Position numbers and translations under genes: made by a program. Below, in pieces: positions 15,279-24,729 of a DNA stretch of 64,000 nt (position 1 is its first letter; every line of letters begins with the position of its first letter). Below the pieces are notes generated by a model. It worked only from the letters and a program-made list of their open reading frames with translations. It searched no databases and was not told where the DNA came from. The stretch is from Bacteroidota bacterium (lineage in GTDB: Bacteria > Bacteroidota > Bacteroidia > Bacteroidales > Porphyromonadaceae), in assembly GCA_023395395.1 (NCBI GenBank), contig JAEWZH010000019.1:1-64000 (forward strand), given 5' to 3'.

Positions 15279-16769
15279 ATGGCAAAAGTACTAGACCAAA
15301 TCTCCCATACCTTCGGGGAGTATCTATTGATTCCGGGACTCACTACAGCTGAGTGCACCCCAGAAAATATAAACCTGCGAACTCCACTGGTGAAATACCA
15401 AAAGGGGGAAGAACCCAAGATCAGTCTCAATATTCCCTTTGTGAGCGCTATTATGCAGTCGGTGTCTAATGACACCCTTGCGATAGAACTGGCTCGCAAT
15501 GGCGGACTTTCGTTTATTTTTGGTTCGCAACCCATCGAAAGTCAAGCAGAGATGGTGCGCAAGGTCAAGAAGTTTAAGGCTGGGTTCGTCACCAGTGACT
15601 CCAACCTCACACCCATCCATACGCTTGCAGATGTACTGGCTTTGACCAAAAAAACCGGCCACTCCACCCTAGCGATTACTGCGGATGGCAGTGCCAATGG
15701 GAAGCTTCTCGGCATCGTCACGAGCCGTGATTATCGCATTTCGACTACGCCGTTAGAGACTAAGATAGAGTCGTTTATGACCCCTTTTGACAAACTGACC
15801 GTCGGGAAACTCGGCATGACTCTCTCGGAGGCTAACGATGTCATCTGGGAGCACAAGCTCAACACTCTTCCTATCATTGATGAGGATCAAAACCTCCAAT
15901 TCTTTGTCTTCCGCAAAGACTACGACAGCCACAAAGACAATCCGCTTGAGCTCTCCAGCAAAGAGAATAAACAACTGCTCGTAGGTGCCGGTATCAATAC
16001 CCGTGACTACAAGGAGCGTGTGCCAGCACTAGTGGAGGCTGGAGTCGATGCTCTTTGTATCGATAGCTCTGATGGCTATTCGGTTTGGCAAGAGCAAACC
16101 CTGAGCTGGGTCAAGGAGCACTACCCTAATGTCCCTATAGGTGCGGGCAATGTAGTGGACCCAGACGGATTTTTCTACCTCGTAGAGGCAGGAGCAGACT
16201 TTATCAAGGTGGGTATTGGCGGTGGATCTATCTGCATCACTCGTGAACAGAAAGGTATCGGTCGTGGTCAAGCCTCAGCGATAATGGATATTGCCAAGGC
16301 TCGTAATAAGTATTTTGAGGAGACGGGCACCTATATCCCTATTTGCTCTGATGGTGGTATTGTACACGATTACCACATGACACTAGCACTAGCGATGGGA
16401 GCCGACTTCCTAATGATGGGAAGGTACTTCGCTCGCTTCGATGAAAGTCCGACTAAGAAACTCAAAATCAATAATAACTACGTGAAGGAATACTGGGGTG
16501 AGGGCTCTAACCGAGCTAAGAATTGGCAACGGTATGACAGCGGTAGTGAGACTGAGGGCATGAAGTTTGAAGAGGGAGTGGATAGCTACGTCCCATATGC
16601 CGGCAAGATGAAAGACAATCTGATGCTTACCCTAGGCAAGATGAGATCTACGATGTGCAGCTGTGGCACGGTAAATATCCATGAACTACAGCACAATAGC
16701 AAGATTACACTCGTATCATCCACCTCTATCGTAGAGGGCGGTGCCCACGATGTCATCCTCAAAGAATAA
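15279..16769 (+). CDS. guaB: inosine-5'-monophosphate dehydrogenase
   Basis: GuaB oxidises IMP to XMP with NAD+, the first committed step of GMP synthesis. The 496-residue protein is the usual length. The catalytic loop 'KVGIGGGSICITREQKGIGRGQ'-type segment carries the active-site cysteine, and two CBS domains are inserted in the first half ('SRDYRISTTPLETKIESFM', 'LNTLPIIDEDQNLQFFVFRKD'). The start at 15279 (MAKVLDQ) fits the family; an earlier in-frame ATG at 15210 would precede the promoter. The next gene overlaps its stop by one base. Confidence 0.95.
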   Translation: MAKVLDQISHTFGEYLLIPGLTTAECTPENINLRTPLVKYQKGEEPKISLNIPFVSAIMQSVSNDTLAIELARNGGLSFIFGSQPIESQAEMVRKVKKFKAGFVTSDSNLTPIHTLADVLALTKKTGHSTLAITADGSANGKLLGIVTSRDYRISTTPLETKIESFMTPFDKLTVGKLGMTLSEANDVIWEHKLNTLPIIDEDQNLQFFVFRKDYDSHKDNPLELSSKENKQLLVGAGINTRDYKERVPALVEAGVDALCIDSSDGYSVWQEQTLSWVKEHYPNVPIGAGNVVDPDGFFYLVEAGADFIKVGIGGGSICITREQKGIGRGQASAIMDIAKARNKYFEETGTYIPICSDGGIVHDYHMTLALAMGADFLMMGRYFARFDESPTKKLKINNNYVKEYWGEGSNRAKNWQRYDSGSETEGMKFEEGVDSYVPYAGKMKDNLMLTLGKMRSTMCSCGTVNIHELQHNSKITLVSSTSIVEGGAHDVILKE

Positions 16770-17329
16770 TGAAATACGGAGAGATAATTACACACACAAG
16801 GTTGATGCCGCTTCACGAATATGTGGAGCGGTATCAACATATAGAGCGGTATAGGGAGGCTTGTAAAAACTGCCGACAATATGGTAAGCTCTGGAGCTGT
16901 CCGCCCTATGAATTTGATATAAATGCGCTCTTAGAGGGCTACAGCCAGATAGAGCTATTTGGCTATGAAGTAAAGCTCAATGAGACGTATGCCGGGCGGG
17001 AGGGCTGTATGCAGGAGCTGATGGATCTTGCCGAGGAGATTGGCGATGCGGTACGACTGATTACGGACAGAAAGCTTATGACCCTTGAGAAGAGCCGCCT
17101 AGGGAGTCGTGCTTGTTTTGCCGGCAGCTGTCGCAGATGTGCTAGAGGCGCATGCACCCGACTTGAAGACAAGCCTTGTCGCCATCCTGAGGATATTCGC
17201 TATTCGTTAGAAAACTTTTGCTTCGACCTTATGGGCACTTCTGAGGAGGTTTTTGGTATTCCCACCCAGTGGATTAGGGATGGTAAACTCCCAACCTATT
17301 ACTTCTACCTCGGCGCCCTACTTTTTTAA
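16769..17329 (+). CDS. DUF2284 metal-binding protein
   Basis: A 186-residue cytoplasmic protein with the cysteine pattern of the DUF2284 family: 'CKNCRQYGKLWSCPPYEFD' near residues 32-50 and a cysteine-rich cluster 'CFAGSCRRCARGACTRLEDKPC'-type further on. These presumably bind iron-sulfur clusters or other metal; the function is unknown. The ATG overlaps the guaB stop by one base, so it is translationally coupled to guaB, though no functional link is known. Confidence 0.8.
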   Translation: MKYGEIITHTRLMPLHEYVERYQHIERYREACKNCRQYGKLWSCPPYEFDINALLEGYSQIELFGYEVKLNETYAGREGCMQELMDLAEEIGDAVRLITDRKLMTLEKSRLGSRACFAGSCRRCARGACTRLEDKPCRHPEDIRYSLENFCFDLMGTSEEVFGIPTQWIRDGKLPTYYFYLGALLF

Positions 17330-17349
17330 TATCCCAATCAAATAATCAA

Positions 17350-17586
17350 TTGAAAAAGATTTTACTCTATATCTTGCTACTACTTGGCACCTCATGGGGT
17401 GCTGAAGCACAAGGGCTACCCAAATAGGAGGGAGGGCATCGCTGCATGGAGTAGTCTCACCTATGGCATAAGAGCTTCACTAAGTTTATGCTACACGAAA
17501 ATTTCACCCTAGCACTCCGAAGTCAATACCTCAAGCATCATAGCTATAGTCTTAGTGGTACTATTGGTATCACACTTCACTGGTAG
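17350..17586 (+). pseudogene. decayed outer-membrane protein gene
   Basis: From the TTG at 17350 the frame encodes a good signal peptide (KKILLYILLLLGTSWGAEAQ) and stops at 17425. The same frame, after a second stop at 17452, ends with 'SYSLSGTIGITLHW' and a stop at 17584. An alternating hydrophobic end finishing in an aromatic residue is the typical last strand of an outer-membrane beta-barrel. The middle of the barrel is missing, so this is the remnant of a small OMP gene after an internal deletion. Confidence 0.65.
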
Positions 17587-17628
17587 GCAATAACGACCCT
17601 CTGTCGAAATTACATTGTCTACGCCCTA

Positions 17629-17656
17629 TTTGTTTGGTCTAATTATCGTATCTTTG
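17629..17656 (+). promoter_or_regulatory. promoter of the POT transporter gene
   Basis: TATCTTTG at 17649-17656 is a perfect -7 box, with TTTG at 17629-17632 (16-base gap, slightly short). It lies 31 bases before the chosen ATG at 17687. Confidence 0.6.
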
Positions 17657-17686
17657 GGTTAATTGACAAGATTTAGCACCAAATTT

Positions 17687-19186
17687 ATGACAGATACCAG
17701 ACAAGAGTTGATAGATAAGGGGGAGTGGTTTGGTCATCCCAAGGGGCTTACCGTCCTCTTTTTTACGGAGATGTGGGAGCGCTTCTGCTACTATGGTATG
17801 CGGGGGCTACTGGTGCTGTACCTGACGAAGTCTCTGCTACAGGGGGATGAAAAGGCATTTGCTGTCTATGCTGCCTTCACTGCACTCGTCTATATGGCTC
17901 CTGTCATCGGTGGCAGAGTATCGGATAAGATTTTGGGGCATAGGATTGCCATCATCTTTGGTGCCTTGATGATGGCAATCGGAGAGTTTATGATTCTCGG
18001 TGGGACAGAGGGATGGCTCTACCTTGGGATGGCGGCTATCATCGTCGGCAATGGCTACTTCAAATCGAATATCTCTACCTTGGTAGGCAAGCTCTACCCT
18101 AAGGAGGACAAACGGAGAGATTCAGGTTACACCATATTCTATATCGGAGTAAACATTGGTTCGCTCCTTGCCACCTTGGTCTGTGTATGGATTGGGGAGC
18201 ATTATGGCTTCAAGTACGGTTTTGGCGTAGCTGGTATTGGGATGCTTCTTGGCATCTTGATCTATGTATCTGGGCTAAAGCTCTATAGGCATCTAAGCCA
18301 TCCACCTTTTCCCGAGAAGCTACATCGTAGAGTCCTTGGTCCTCTTACCCAGCTCCACGCAACCCTCGTGCTCTCTATCGCCGCAGTCCCACTTATTTAC
18401 CTATTGGTCATCTACAATAGTGTGGTCGGAGGGTTTCTATTGGTCACCTTTGCCTATATCGCATTTGTACTTATCCGAGAAGGAATAAGGGGAGGGAAAG
18501 TACTGAGAGATAGGATTGTGGTATTTATTATCCTTTGTCTATTCAATATTGTCTTTTGGGCACTCTTTGAACAAGCGGGGACCTCCCTTACCCTCTTTGC
18601 CGACCGCAATGTAGACCGAAATTTCTTAGGATTATTTGATCTAACGGCAGGACAGACGCAGTTCTTCAATCCTCTATTCATTATCCTGATGGGGTCGCTA
18701 TTCTCGGCACTTTGGGTGTGGCTTACACGGCACAATCTCAATCCGAGCATTCCTGCGAAGTTTGGTATCGGCATTGTGATGCTAGGGATTGGCTACTTAC
18801 TGACCCACTTAGGGAAGTCGGTACATGATGAACTGTACTTGGTTCCACTCTGGATTATCATCGCCATCTACTTCTTCCACACAGTAGGAGAGCTCTTTAT
18901 CTCTCCTATCGGGCTCTCCATGGTATCCAAACTTGCGCCTGCACGACTCGCCAGTACCATGATGGGGACTTGGTATCTGTCCACCTCCGCTTCCAATTTT
19001 GTGGCCGGCAAGCTCGCAACCCTTACCGGGGCGGAATCAAGTGGCATTGAAGTCTCGGATGCAGCCGGTTCTCTCTTCCGCTACATAGATGTCTATACCT
19101 CCTTCGGGTGGGTAGCTGTAGTCACTGGGATAGTGGTCATCCTATTTTCGCCAATCCTCAACCGTATGATGCACGGCATAAATTGA
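17687..19186 (+). CDS. POT/PTR family proton-coupled oligopeptide transporter
   Basis: A 499-residue inner-membrane transporter with about 12-14 segments. POT hallmarks are visible: 'TEMWERFCYYGMRGLLVLYL' (the ExxERFxYY motif in helix 1) and 'GNGYFKSNISTLVGKLY', followed by 'FYIGVNIGSLL'. It imports di- and tripeptides with protons. In this window the likely source of substrate is the set of secreted dipeptidyl and tripeptidyl peptidases. I start at the ATG at 17687; an in-frame TTG at 17663 sits at the expected transcription start. Confidence 0.93.
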   Translation: MTDTRQELIDKGEWFGHPKGLTVLFFTEMWERFCYYGMRGLLVLYLTKSLLQGDEKAFAVYAAFTALVYMAPVIGGRVSDKILGHRIAIIFGALMMAIGEFMILGGTEGWLYLGMAAIIVGNGYFKSNISTLVGKLYPKEDKRRDSGYTIFYIGVNIGSLLATLVCVWIGEHYGFKYGFGVAGIGMLLGILIYVSGLKLYRHLSHPPFPEKLHRRVLGPLTQLHATLVLSIAAVPLIYLLVIYNSVVGGFLLVTFAYIAFVLIREGIRGGKVLRDRIVVFIILCLFNIVFWALFEQAGTSLTLFADRNVDRNFLGLFDLTAGQTQFFNPLFIILMGSLFSALWVWLTRHNLNPSIPAKFGIGIVMLGIGYLLTHLGKSVHDELYLVPLWIIIAIYFFHTVGELFISPIGLSMVSKLAPARLASTMMGTWYLSTSASNFVAGKLATLTGAESSGIEVSDAAGSLFRYIDVYTSFGWVAVVTGIVVILFSPILNRMMHGIN

Positions 19187-19214
19187 AACATTCCTCTCCT
19201 CCTGATAAATTGGG

Positions 19215-19222
19215 TATATTTG
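19215..19222 (+). promoter_or_regulatory. -7 box for the 19247-25821 operon
   Basis: TATATTTG matches the consensus exactly and lies 24 bases before the ATG at 19247. It supports that start over an in-frame TTG at 19220 that overlaps the box itself. Confidence 0.55.
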
Positions 19223-19246
19223 TACGATAGAAAGTTAATTCACGAC

Positions 19247-20326
19247 ATGGATATACGGATAAATGTAGGGGACAGCGTCCGATTTCTCAATACCACCGGT
19301 GGTGGCATTGTACGTAAAGTGCTACGCTCTAGTGGAGTGGTGTATGTAGAAGATGAATCGGGTTTTGAAATCCCTGTGCTACATAATGAAGTGGTAAAAG
19401 TGGAGACAGGGGGTACGATTGCACCACCGGTAAGCAAAAGAAAGGAGGATGCTCCTGTGGCTACCTCTCTGCCTCAGAATAAAAGCTCTTACCAACCATC
19501 TCCCCAAAGAAGTAGCGATCCTAGTGGTGAGCTACTTGATGTGACGCTCTGCTACCTCCCAGAAGAGGGTGGACAAATCGGACAATCACACTATGAGGTG
19601 TTTCTCGTCAATGACTCTAATTATGACCTCTTTGTCTGCTACACCTCCGGACGTGGCGCTGCACAAGAAGTGAGATTTACAGGAATAGTACCGTTTGATA
19701 GCTCGGAGATGTTGGAGAGCTTTAGTCCAGACGATCTTCCTGAACGAAGTAGGAGTACTTTTCAGATCATCGCCTTTAAAGAGGAGGGGGTTCCTTACCG
19801 GCCTAAGCACTCAATAGACATCGAGCTGAAAATAGATGGGGCTAAGTTTTTTAAGGAAAATGCTTTTGTTGAGACCCCATACTTTGACGACCGTGCCATT
19901 GTATATAAACTTGTGAAAGGAGACATCCCCATAATCCCTAATAAGATTGATGCTGACAAGCTGGCCGCCGAGATGATGGCTCAAAAGAGAGTCTCGGAGC
20001 AAAAAACGCTTCGACCAGAGCCTAAACAAAAAACCAACGAACCACTCGTAGTGGATCTACATATCGACGAAGTAGTCGATAGCACTGTGGGCTTGGAACC
20101 ACATGATATGCTGGAGCTACAGCTCAAAAGGGTAGAAGAGGTACTTAGAGCACATCGCAAGCCTTCGTTCAAAGGCAAGAAGATCATCTTTATCCACGGC
20201 AAAGGAGAAGGGGTTTTGCGCCAAGCAGTCCTTACTCTTCTGAAGCGGAAATACCCTAAGTACGATGCCCAGGATGCTTCGTTTCAAGAATATGGATTTG
20301 GCGCCACACAGGTGACCATTAGATAA
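19247..20326 (+). CDS. DUF2027 and Smr domain protein
   Basis: A 359-residue protein. The N-terminal part (MDIRINVGDSVRFLNTTGGG) and the beta-rich middle match the DUF2027 region of Bacteroidetes Smr proteins. The C-terminal ~90 residues form a Smr domain with 'VDLHIDEV' and 'IIFIHGKGEGVLR', the motifs tied to nuclease activity in MutS2-like proteins. Its role is probably in DNA or RNA metabolism; this is by family. It leads a five-gene operon with gaps of 11, 8, 8 and 5 bases. Confidence 0.85.
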   Translation: MDIRINVGDSVRFLNTTGGGIVRKVLRSSGVVYVEDESGFEIPVLHNEVVKVETGGTIAPPVSKRKEDAPVATSLPQNKSSYQPSPQRSSDPSGELLDVTLCYLPEEGGQIGQSHYEVFLVNDSNYDLFVCYTSGRGAAQEVRFTGIVPFDSSEMLESFSPDDLPERSRSTFQIIAFKEEGVPYRPKHSIDIELKIDGAKFFKENAFVETPYFDDRAIVYKLVKGDIPIIPNKIDADKLAAEMMAQKRVSEQKTLRPEPKQKTNEPLVVDLHIDEVVDSTVGLEPHDMLELQLKRVEEVLRAHRKPSFKGKKIIFIHGKGEGVLRQAVLTLLKRKYPKYDAQDASFQEYGFGATQVTIR

Positions 20327-20337
20327 AGGAAAGCAAT

Positions 20338-20817
20338 ATGGCAGTAGAAATCGAGCGTAAATTCCTGCTCAAACCAGGTGCACAATTGCCAGAGAGTGAT
20401 TTGGTACTGAATATCCAACAAGCATACATTGCGAATGACAAAGGAGTAGCAGTACGGGTTCGCCTCATCAATATGGAGGAGGCGTATCTCACCATAAAAA
20501 AAGCTATAACAAGTGAATTCAATATTCGCAGTGAGTTTGAGTACCAGATTCCGGTAGAGGATGCTCTGGAGATGATGGAGCTCAGCCACTATATAAAGAT
20601 TGTAAAACAGCGCCACATTATTAAGGATGGCGATCGTAAGTGGGAGGTAGACTTCTTTCTGGAAGAGAACGAAGGACTAATCATTGCCGAGCTTGAGCTC
20701 CCCTCGATTGATGAGAGAATCGTCATCCCCGACTGGATAGGTGACGAGGTGACCAACGATCCTCGATACCTCAACAATTACTTAGCAAACCACCCTTATA
20801 ATACTTGGAATAATTAA
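20338..20817 (+). CDS. CYTH domain protein (triphosphate-binding)
   Basis: The 159-residue protein starts with the CYTH signature 'MAVEIERKFLL' and alternates charged motifs along the tunnel fold: 'AVRVRLIN', 'YLTIKKA', 'SEFEYQIP', 'KWEVDFF' and 'LIIAELELP'. CYTH proteins hydrolyse or cyclise triphosphate-containing substrates; stand-alone bacterial members are often inorganic triphosphatases. The exact substrate cannot be read. It lies 11 bases after the Smr gene and 8 before DPP11. Confidence 0.9.
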   Translation: MAVEIERKFLLKPGAQLPESDLVLNIQQAYIANDKGVAVRVRLINMEEAYLTIKKAITSEFNIRSEFEYQIPVEDALEMMELSHYIKIVKQRHIIKDGDRKWEVDFFLEENEGLIIAELELPSIDERIVIPDWIGDEVTNDPRYLNNYLANHPYNTWNN

Positions 20818-20825
20818 AATAGACG

Positions 20826-22985
20826 ATGAAGATAATAACGAACTGGCTATTAGCCACTGCTACGATACTCTTAGTGTCCCCCTTGGTAAAAGCCGATGAG
20901 GGAATGTGGATGGTACAATTTCTGAAGCAGCAAAACCTGGCAAAGATGCAGGCAATGGGGATGCAGATGTCGGCTGAGGATATTTACAATCCCGGACAAG
21001 GCTCCCTAGTAGACGCCGTAGTCCAATTTGGGGGAGGATGCACTGGAGAGATTGTATCCGGTCAAGGCCTGGTTATCACCAACCACCACTGTGGATTTGG
21101 AGAGATCCAAAATCACAGCTCCGTAGATCATAATTACCTTCGAGATGGTTTTTATGCCCCTACCCTACAAACTGAGCTACCTAACCCCGGGCTTACGGTA
21201 ACTATAGTAGAGGAAATCATAGATGCCACAGAGTATCTCAATAGCTATATTGCCACCAAAGGGATTACTGATCCACTGCAATACATGCGCCGTGCCTTTC
21301 TCCTTCAAGTAGCGCAGGAATGGTATAAGGAGCATAGAGGAGAGCTCTCCAGCAGTGTGGATCTCGATATGGCGCCATTCTACGAAGGCAATAGGTACTA
21401 TCTATTTGTCAAGAAGATTTACTCCGATGTTCGTCTCGTAGCTGCACCTCCTAGTTGTATCGGAAAGTTTGGCGCTGATACCGACAACTGGGCTTGGCCT
21501 CGACACTCTGGTGATTTTTCTATTTTCCGAATCTACACCGCTCCTGATGGTTCGCCAGCAGAGTATGCCGCTGAAAATATCCCTCTTAAACCCAAATACT
21601 ACCTCAAAATCAATAGTACTGGGGTACAGGAAGGCGACTTCGTGATGATGATGGGTTTCCCGGGGACTACTAATCACTTCTACACCCCTAGTGAGGTGGT
21701 AGAGCGTAGAAACATTGACAATCAAATCCGAATCGATCTTCGAAAAGTCCGCCAAGAGACAATGTGGGAGGAGATGATGAAGGACGAAGCTGTGAATATC
21801 CAATACGCTGATAAATACCAGGGCTCTACCAACGCTTATAAAAATGCGATTGGCACCAACTGGGCTACTGACAAGATGGACTTTGTCGGGAATAAACAGG
21901 CAATGGTAAATAAGCTACGCGCTTACGCTGAAAAGCAAGGCAAGCCAGAGTATGCCGAAGCTATCGATAAGATAGAGTCGATAGTGAGGGAGCGTGCCAC
22001 ACTGCGTGCGCTATCCAAGATCTACGATGAAGGTCTATATCGAGCTGTAGAGACTGTGCGGGCTCCCATCCTTACAGAAAGGGAATTTGAGTCTGCAACC
22101 AACGAACCTCGGAAGTTTTTGGATAGACTAGATGGCTACTTCAATAAGGACTACAATGTGGCTGTGGATAAGAAGGTAACTAAAGCGATGCTCCACGCAG
22201 TGATAGAGTATATCCAGAAGATAGTTGGGGATAACCTGCCACCAGTGGATCTTACTGTACCAACGATGGCAATGAATCTTCTTGGTGATGAGGTTTTGGA
22301 TAAGGCATTCGACAACTCCTTGTATCAGAATAGGGAGAAACTTCAACAGGTACTCAATAGTGGAGTTTACTCCGACTATTCTAGTGACCCCCTCATCGCA
22401 TTTGCCATTGCGACCCGTAACGACATTGCAACCATCTCTAACGCTCTTTCACAATATGACCGTGATTTTGCCATTGCTCGTCAAACCATGCTCAGGGGTA
22501 TTTTAGAGATGGAAGGAGAGATGAATCTTTGGCCAGATGCCAACCTCACCCTACGTTATACCTATGGAAAGGTAAAGGGCTACTCACCACGTGACAACGT
22601 CTTCTACGGTCACCAGACCACGATGGAAGGGATTATGGAGAAGTGGGACGATAGTAGCCCTGAATTTTATCTCCTCCCCAAAGTTGTAGAGATTTACAAT
22701 GCTCAAGACTTCGGTGCACTCACACTTTACAATGGGAAGATGCCTGTAAACTTTATTTCCACTACCCACTCGACTGGTGGCAACTCTGGTTCGCCTCTGG
22801 TCAATAGTCGGGGCGAATTGATTGGGATTAACTTCGACCGTAACTGGGAAGGCGTAGGCGGAGATATCCAGTACCTTCCTGACTACCAAAGGAGTATTAT
22901 CCTGGATGTCCGTTATCTACTATTGGTGCTGGATAAATACCTTGGTGCTGAGCGACTCCTAGACGAACTGGACATCGTAAAATAA
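20826..22985 (+). CDS. dpp11: S46 dipeptidyl peptidase, DPP11 type (Asp/Glu-specific)
   Basis: A 719-residue secreted serine exopeptidase with a signal peptide (residues 1-23). The catalytic histidine lies in 'TNHHCGF' (residues 85-91) and the nucleophile is Ser654 in 'GGNSGSP'. Arg672 in 'FDRNWEGVGG' corresponds to the arginine that in P. gingivalis DPP11 selects acidic P1 residues (glycine in DPP7), so acidic specificity is predicted. It releases dipeptides from the N-terminus of peptides in the periplasm, feeding amino-acid fermentation. Confidence 0.9.
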   Translation: MKIITNWLLATATILLVSPLVKADEGMWMVQFLKQQNLAKMQAMGMQMSAEDIYNPGQGSLVDAVVQFGGGCTGEIVSGQGLVITNHHCGFGEIQNHSSVDHNYLRDGFYAPTLQTELPNPGLTVTIVEEIIDATEYLNSYIATKGITDPLQYMRRAFLLQVAQEWYKEHRGELSSSVDLDMAPFYEGNRYYLFVKKIYSDVRLVAAPPSCIGKFGADTDNWAWPRHSGDFSIFRIYTAPDGSPAEYAAENIPLKPKYYLKINSTGVQEGDFVMMMGFPGTTNHFYTPSEVVERRNIDNQIRIDLRKVRQETMWEEMMKDEAVNIQYADKYQGSTNAYKNAIGTNWATDKMDFVGNKQAMVNKLRAYAEKQGKPEYAEAIDKIESIVRERATLRALSKIYDEGLYRAVETVRAPILTEREFESATNEPRKFLDRLDGYFNKDYNVAVDKKVTKAMLHAVIEYIQKIVGDNLPPVDLTVPTMAMNLLGDEVLDKAFDNSLYQNREKLQQVLNSGVYSDYSSDPLIAFAIATRNDIATISNALSQYDRDFAIARQTMLRGILEMEGEMNLWPDANLTLRYTYGKVKGYSPRDNVFYGHQTTMEGIMEKWDDSSPEFYLLPKVVEIYNAQDFGALTLYNGKMPVNFISTTHSTGGNSGSPLVNSRGELIGINFDRNWEGVGGDIQYLPDYQRSIILDVRYLLLVLDKYLGAERLLDELDIVK

Positions 22986-22993
22986 CTCCCACA

Positions 22994-24724
22994 ATGAAGC
23001 GAATACTACTCTTTGCCTTGCTACTTCTCCTTTTGGTCGGTTGTGAACCGTCCAAAAAAGGCACGACTATACACATCGTGCATACCACCGATGTACATGG
23101 CAACCTCTTCCCCTACGACTTTATAAATGATCAGCCAGGGACAGGAGGCTATGCTCGTGTTTCCAGCTATATCAAGCAACTAAAGAAAGGGAGCGATGAA
23201 GTATTGCTTCTCGACGGTGGAGATATCCTTCAAGGACAGCCATCTGCCTATTATTACAACTTCATCGATACCACCTCCACCCATATTTATGCTCAGATGC
23301 TTGAGCAGATTGGCTATGATGCTATTACTATTGGCAACCACGACATAGAGACGGGGCATAGCACCTATGATCGATTTGTGGGGGAGATAAAACTTCCCGT
23401 CCTCGGCGCCAATGTATTGAGAGAAGGGAGTAATAGCCCTTATTTTCAGCCTTTTGTGATTGTCCAAAAGGGGGGACGTAGGATAGCAGTTATCGGAACC
23501 ACTATGCCAGGGCTTGTCCACAACCTCCCTCGGATTCTTTGGAAGGGGATGGAATTTGTGGATCAAGTAGCGACCATTAAGAAATATATCCCCGAGATAC
23601 TAAAGAGCGAACCCGATTTAATAGTAGCACTCATCCATAGCGGTGGTGGCGACAAAGATGGGGAACGAAGTCCAATGTCTGACAATGTAGGCTATCAGGT
23701 AGCTCAAGAAATCCCTGAGCTTGATCTTGTACTCCTTGGGCACGATCACCAGCAGCTACTTGATTCCGTAGTACATCAGACTGGCAAGGTCACCTATCTC
23801 CTCAATCCAGCCAATGATGCTAATGCCGTAAGCCATACAGTGGTCACTTTCCATGACAATAATAAGGGGAAGAATGCCATCACGCTCTCTCCTGAGATTG
23901 TGTCACTAAAGGACACAGACCCTGATCCCGCACTATTAATGGGTTTCAAGGTGCAGGAGCAAGCTGTCAGAGACTTCGTCTCTCGCCCAGTGGCGACACT
24001 TACCAGTTCATTTAATGCACGCAGTGCTATCTTCCGCCCGACTCCATTCACCGACCTAATCCATCAACTACAGTTCTTTGTCTATCCTGAGGCACAGGTC
24101 TCTTTGACTGCTCCTCTCGACTTCGATGTGACCCTCCATCAGGGAGAGATTGCAATCAGGGATTTATTTAAGCTCTATAGGTATGAAAATACACTTTACC
24201 TCATGCGTCTCTCCGGAGAGGAAATCCGAAAAACCCTAGAGGAAAGCTATGATCGCTGGATACAAACTATGGATGCACCCGAAGATCGGCTGATACAGAT
24301 AGACGAATCAAAGCTGGGAGGGCAGTATCTTGCAACCAAGAATGCTTCCTTCAACTTTGACTCTGCCTCGGGTATTACATATACTGTCGATGTGACAAAG
24401 CCAAAAGGAGAACGTGTCGTCATAGAGAAGGTAGGGGCGAATGACTTCAACCCAGCTACAGAATACAAAGTCGCTATCAATTCGTATCGTGGCAATGGTG
24501 GCGGTGGTCTCCTGACCCATGGTGGTGGGATTCCCATTGAAGAACTCCCTAGCAGGGTAATCAAATCCACAGAAAATGATTTGCGATATTACCTTATAGA
24601 CTTCTTCGACAAACATAATCCTTATACCCCTAGTGTAAAAGCTAAATGGTCCTTTGAACCAAAGGAGTGGGCAGAACAAGCAATCAAGAGAGATAGCACA
24701 CTATTATTCTCTCAAAAAAAATAA
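22994..24724 (+). CDS. 5'-nucleotidase/UshA-like metallophosphatase lipoprotein
   Basis: A 576-residue lipoprotein (lipobox LVGC, Cys17). The N-terminal calcineurin-like phosphatase domain shows the dimetal motifs 'HTTDVHGN', 'LDGGDILQG', 'IGNHDIE' and 'LLGHDHQ'. The C-terminal 5'-nucleotidase domain has 'FRPTPFTDL' and 'YRGNGGGGLLTHGGG'. It should dephosphorylate extracellular nucleotides in the periplasm or at the surface, for nucleoside and phosphate salvage. Fourth gene of the operon that starts with the Smr gene. Confidence 0.9.
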   Translation: MKRILLFALLLLLLVGCEPSKKGTTIHIVHTTDVHGNLFPYDFINDQPGTGGYARVSSYIKQLKKGSDEVLLLDGGDILQGQPSAYYYNFIDTTSTHIYAQMLEQIGYDAITIGNHDIETGHSTYDRFVGEIKLPVLGANVLREGSNSPYFQPFVIVQKGGRRIAVIGTTMPGLVHNLPRILWKGMEFVDQVATIKKYIPEILKSEPDLIVALIHSGGGDKDGERSPMSDNVGYQVAQEIPELDLVLLGHDHQQLLDSVVHQTGKVTYLLNPANDANAVSHTVVTFHDNNKGKNAITLSPEIVSLKDTDPDPALLMGFKVQEQAVRDFVSRPVATLTSSFNARSAIFRPTPFTDLIHQLQFFVYPEAQVSLTAPLDFDVTLHQGEIAIRDLFKLYRYENTLYLMRLSGEEIRKTLEESYDRWIQTMDAPEDRLIQIDESKLGGQYLATKNASFNFDSASGITYTVDVTKPKGERVVIEKVGANDFNPATEYKVAINSYRGNGGGGLLTHGGGIPIEELPSRVIKSTENDLRYYLIDFFDKHNPYTPSVKAKWSFEPKEWAEQAIKRDSTLLFSQKK

Positions 24725-24729
24725 TCAAG

